Positions 22,605 through 24,142 of a stretch of DNA of 24,142 nucleotides are shown piece after piece. The notes beneath the pieces were generated by a model that searched no databases, had not been told where the DNA came from, and worked only from the letters and a program-made list of their open reading frames with translations. Numbering within the stretch: the stretch's first letter is position 1; every line of letters begins with the position of its first letter. The DNA lies in assembly GCA_035637315.1 (NCBI GenBank), contig DASPXK010000003.1:1-24142 (forward strand), written 5' to 3'. Source of the stretch: DASPXK01 sp035637315. GTDB lineage: Bacteria; Chloroflexota; UBA6077; JACCZL01. Position numbers and translations under genes: made by a program.

Positions 22605-23507
22605 ATGTCTCCCATCCTGCGCGCGATCGGCCTCAGCAAGCGATTCGACGCGGTCACCGCGCTCGACGGCCTCGACCTGTCGATCGAGGCGGGCGAGGTG
22701 GTCGGCTTGCTTGGCCCCAACGGGGCCGGCAAGACGACGACCATCAATCTGGTGCTGGGGCTGTTGGCCCCCAGCTCTGGGCGGGTCGAGCTGTTCGGCG
22801 AAGACCTGGCTCGTCGCCGCTCGCGGCTGCTCCGGCGGGTCAACTTCGCCTCGGCCTATGCCGGCCTGCCGCGCGACCTGAGCGTCGAGGAGAATCTGCG
22901 AGTCTTCGCCCACCTGTACGAGGTGTCCGACCCTGGGCGCAGGATCGGGCGGCTCCTCGAGCAGCTCGACTTGGTCCCGCTGGCAAATCAACGCATCTGG
23001 CATCTGTCGGCCGGCCAGCGGATGCGGGTGGTGCTTGCAAAGGCGCTGCTCAACGAGCCTGAGCTCCTCCTGCTTGACGAGCCAACCGCCAGCCTCGACC
23101 CCGACACCGCCGAGCGTGTTCGGGCCGATCTCGCGGCCTACGCGGCCAGCGGCAAGACCCTGCTGTGGACGAGCCACAACCTGAGCGAGGTCGAGCGTCA
23201 CTGCTCACGAGTCGTGTTCATCAACCGCGGCCGAGCCGTGCTCGACGGACCGCCCCGCGAGCTGGCCCGCCATGCCGGGCGGGTGCTGGTGAGGATTCGG
23301 CCACGCGAGCGGCTACCCACCGAGCTGGCCGAGCGCTTCAGCGTCGAGGCAGCTGACGGGTGGCTGCGGGCCGAAGCGGCCGATGAGGCCGAGGCGGCCG
23401 AGCTGGTGGCCCAGAGCCAGCGCGCCGCGGGGCTGGAGGGCCTGGAGCTGAGGCATCCGACGCTCGAGGACCTGTTTCTGATCCTGGCGCGAGGAGGTTG
23501 GTCGTGA
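22605..23507 (+). CDS. ABC-2 exporter ATP-binding protein (300 aa)
   Basis: ATPase subunit of an ABC-2 type exporter, located on the cytoplasmic face of the membrane with the permease that follows. Walker A is GPNGAGKTT at 37-45, the signature is HLSAGQRMR from residue 133, Walker B is LLLLDEPTASLDPD from 154, and the H-loop is in LLWTSHNLSEVE. The Q-loop region reads VNFASAYAGLPRDLSVEENL and shows no obvious Gln, a feature I associate with one ABC-2 subgroup. There is no Wzt-like carbohydrate-binding C-terminal domain; only about 90 residues follow the H-loop. Start is ATG 22605; a TTG at 22551 would add 18 residues of unlikely sequence. The stop overlaps the next GTG. It may export a glycan, but other cargo is possible. 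Confidence 0.92.
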   Translation: MSPILRAIGLSKRFDAVTALDGLDLSIEAGEVVGLLGPNGAGKTTTINLVLGLLAPSSGRVELFGEDLARRRSRLLRRVNFASAYAGLPRDLSVEENLRVFAHLYEVSDPGRRIGRLLEQLDLVPLANQRIWHLSAGQRMRVVLAKALLNEPELLLLDEPTASLDPDTAERVRADLAAYAASGKTLLWTSHNLSEVERHCSRVVFINRGRAVLDGPPRELARHAGRVLVRIRPRERLPTELAERFSVEAADGWLRAEAADEAEAAELVAQSQRAAGLEGLELRHPTLEDLFLILARGGWS

Positions 23508-24142
23508 GCTGGCGGCGCATCTTCGGGATGGCGCTCCGCCAGTGGCTCACGCTGCGCCACTCACTGCCCCGCCTCTTCGAGGTCTTCTACTGGCCGATCC
23601 TCGAAGTGGTGCTCTGGGGGCTCGTCACCCAGTACATCCTGAGCCAGTCAGGCGCGGCCTTCGTTCCGAGCCTCCTCATCGGCGGGATGATTCTCTGGAC
23701 GTTCCTGCACCGCGCCCAGGAAGACCTGGCGATCGCCTTTCTGGAGGAGAACTGGTCGCAGAATATGCCGAATGTGTTCGCGTCGCCGCTGAAGCCGATG
23801 GAGTACCTGGCCGCCTCGGCGCTGGTGGGCACGATCAAAATACTCGGGGCGGGCGCGGCGGTGGCTGGCCTGGCCGGGCTGCTGTACGGCTACGCGTTGT
23901 GGGAACTGGGGCCGACCCTGCTGGGCGCGCTGCCGGCCCTGGTGGCTTTCGGCTGGGCGATCGGGCTGGTGACGGTCGGCTTGATCCTCCGCTATGGCCG
24001 CCAGGTGGACGTGCTGGCCTGGAGCTTCGCGATCCTGTTCCAGCCGATCGTGTGCGCGGTCTACCCACTGCGCGTCCTGCCGCCGTGGCTCCAGGTCGTG
24101 GCCGGATTGCTGCCCCCAACTCACGTCTTCGAGGCCGCCCGC
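23504..24142 (+). CDS. ABC-2 exporter permease, truncated by window end (213 codons seen)
   Basis: From GTG 23504 an uninterrupted frame runs to the last base. It starts SWRRIFGMALRQWLTLRHSL and PRLFEVFYWPILEVVLWGLV, with membrane segments around residues 27-45, 53-70, 105-125, 135-162 and 170-185, and reaches LPPTHVFEAAR. The RLFEVFYWP start and the late PP(W/T) segment with FEA fit ABC-2 permeases that pair with this kind of ATPase. A strong GAGGAGG sits 6 bases before the GTG, and the GTG overlaps the ATPase stop (GTGA), so the two are co-translated. The C-terminus lies outside the window. Confidence 0.88.
   Translation, partial: MSWRRIFGMALRQWLTLRHSLPRLFEVFYWPILEVVLWGLVTQYILSQSGAAFVPSLLIGGMILWTFLHRAQEDLAIAFLEENWSQNMPNVFASPLKPMEYLAASALVGTIKILGAGAAVAGLAGLLYGYALWELGPTLLGALPALVAFGWAIGLVTVGLILRYGRQVDVLAWSFAILFQPIVCAVYPLRVLPPWLQVVAGLLPPTHVFEAAR

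Overview
The window is about 24 kb of high-GC bacterial DNA. It is almost entirely a surface or extracellular polysaccharide locus dominated by GT-B glycosyltransferases. GTG, TTG and apparently CTG starts, and 4-bp stop/start overlaps, are frequent. Two kinds of dispersed palindrome occur: inverted arrays of heptanucleotides, and G+C-rich inverted repeats translated as runs such as PFPSGKG. From general knowledge, such repeats are common in Chloroflexota, cyanobacteria and planctomycetes, so a Chloroflexota-like host is my guess, at low confidence. No rRNA, tRNA, CRISPR array or transposase gene was seen.

Layout. (i) 1-3780, plus strand: the tail of one glycosyltransferase, then three complete GT4-type glycosyltransferases, each overlapping the next by a few bases. 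(ii) 3740-22599, minus strand: one long, tightly packed gene series that reads from right to left. In transcription order it holds four glycosyltransferases and a fifth adjoining the flippase (22599 to 16603), a Wzx-like flippase, another glycosyltransferase, a CelD-type GNAT acyltransferase, a DegT-type aminotransferase homologue, a YdjC/ChbG-type deacetylase, a glycosyltransferase, a zinc-ribbon methyltransferase, a membrane GT-C-like protein, an NAD-dependent sugar epimerase, a pocket of small and damaged genes (4844-6174), and a last glycosyltransferase that converges on group (i). (iii) 22605-24142, plus strand: an ABC-2 exporter ATPase and the first 213 codons of its permease, divergent from group (ii).

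How the genes fit together (inference). The epimerase, aminotransferase homologue, acyltransferase, deacetylase and methyltransferase would supply or decorate sugars. The glycosyltransferases would assemble the glycan on the cytoplasmic face. The flippase would export lipid-linked units, and the GT-C-like membrane protein could act on the outer face. The ABC exporter may belong to the same locus or to a neighbouring one. No initiating phosphoglycosyl transferase, Wzz/Wzc chain-length regulator or clear Wzy polymerase is visible here.

The most unusual observations are these. Palindromic repeats sit inside glycosyltransferase reading frames: two at the flexible linker between the two Rossmann domains, and three at gene termini, where they supply start-proximal residues or stop codons. 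A 1.3-kb pocket holds a DUF4279 gene, a second small-protein gene and a duplicated glycosyltransferase 5' end, each carrying a single-base frame lesion, beside an orphan L7/L12 C-terminal-domain-like protein. The membrane protein gene seems to start at CTG.
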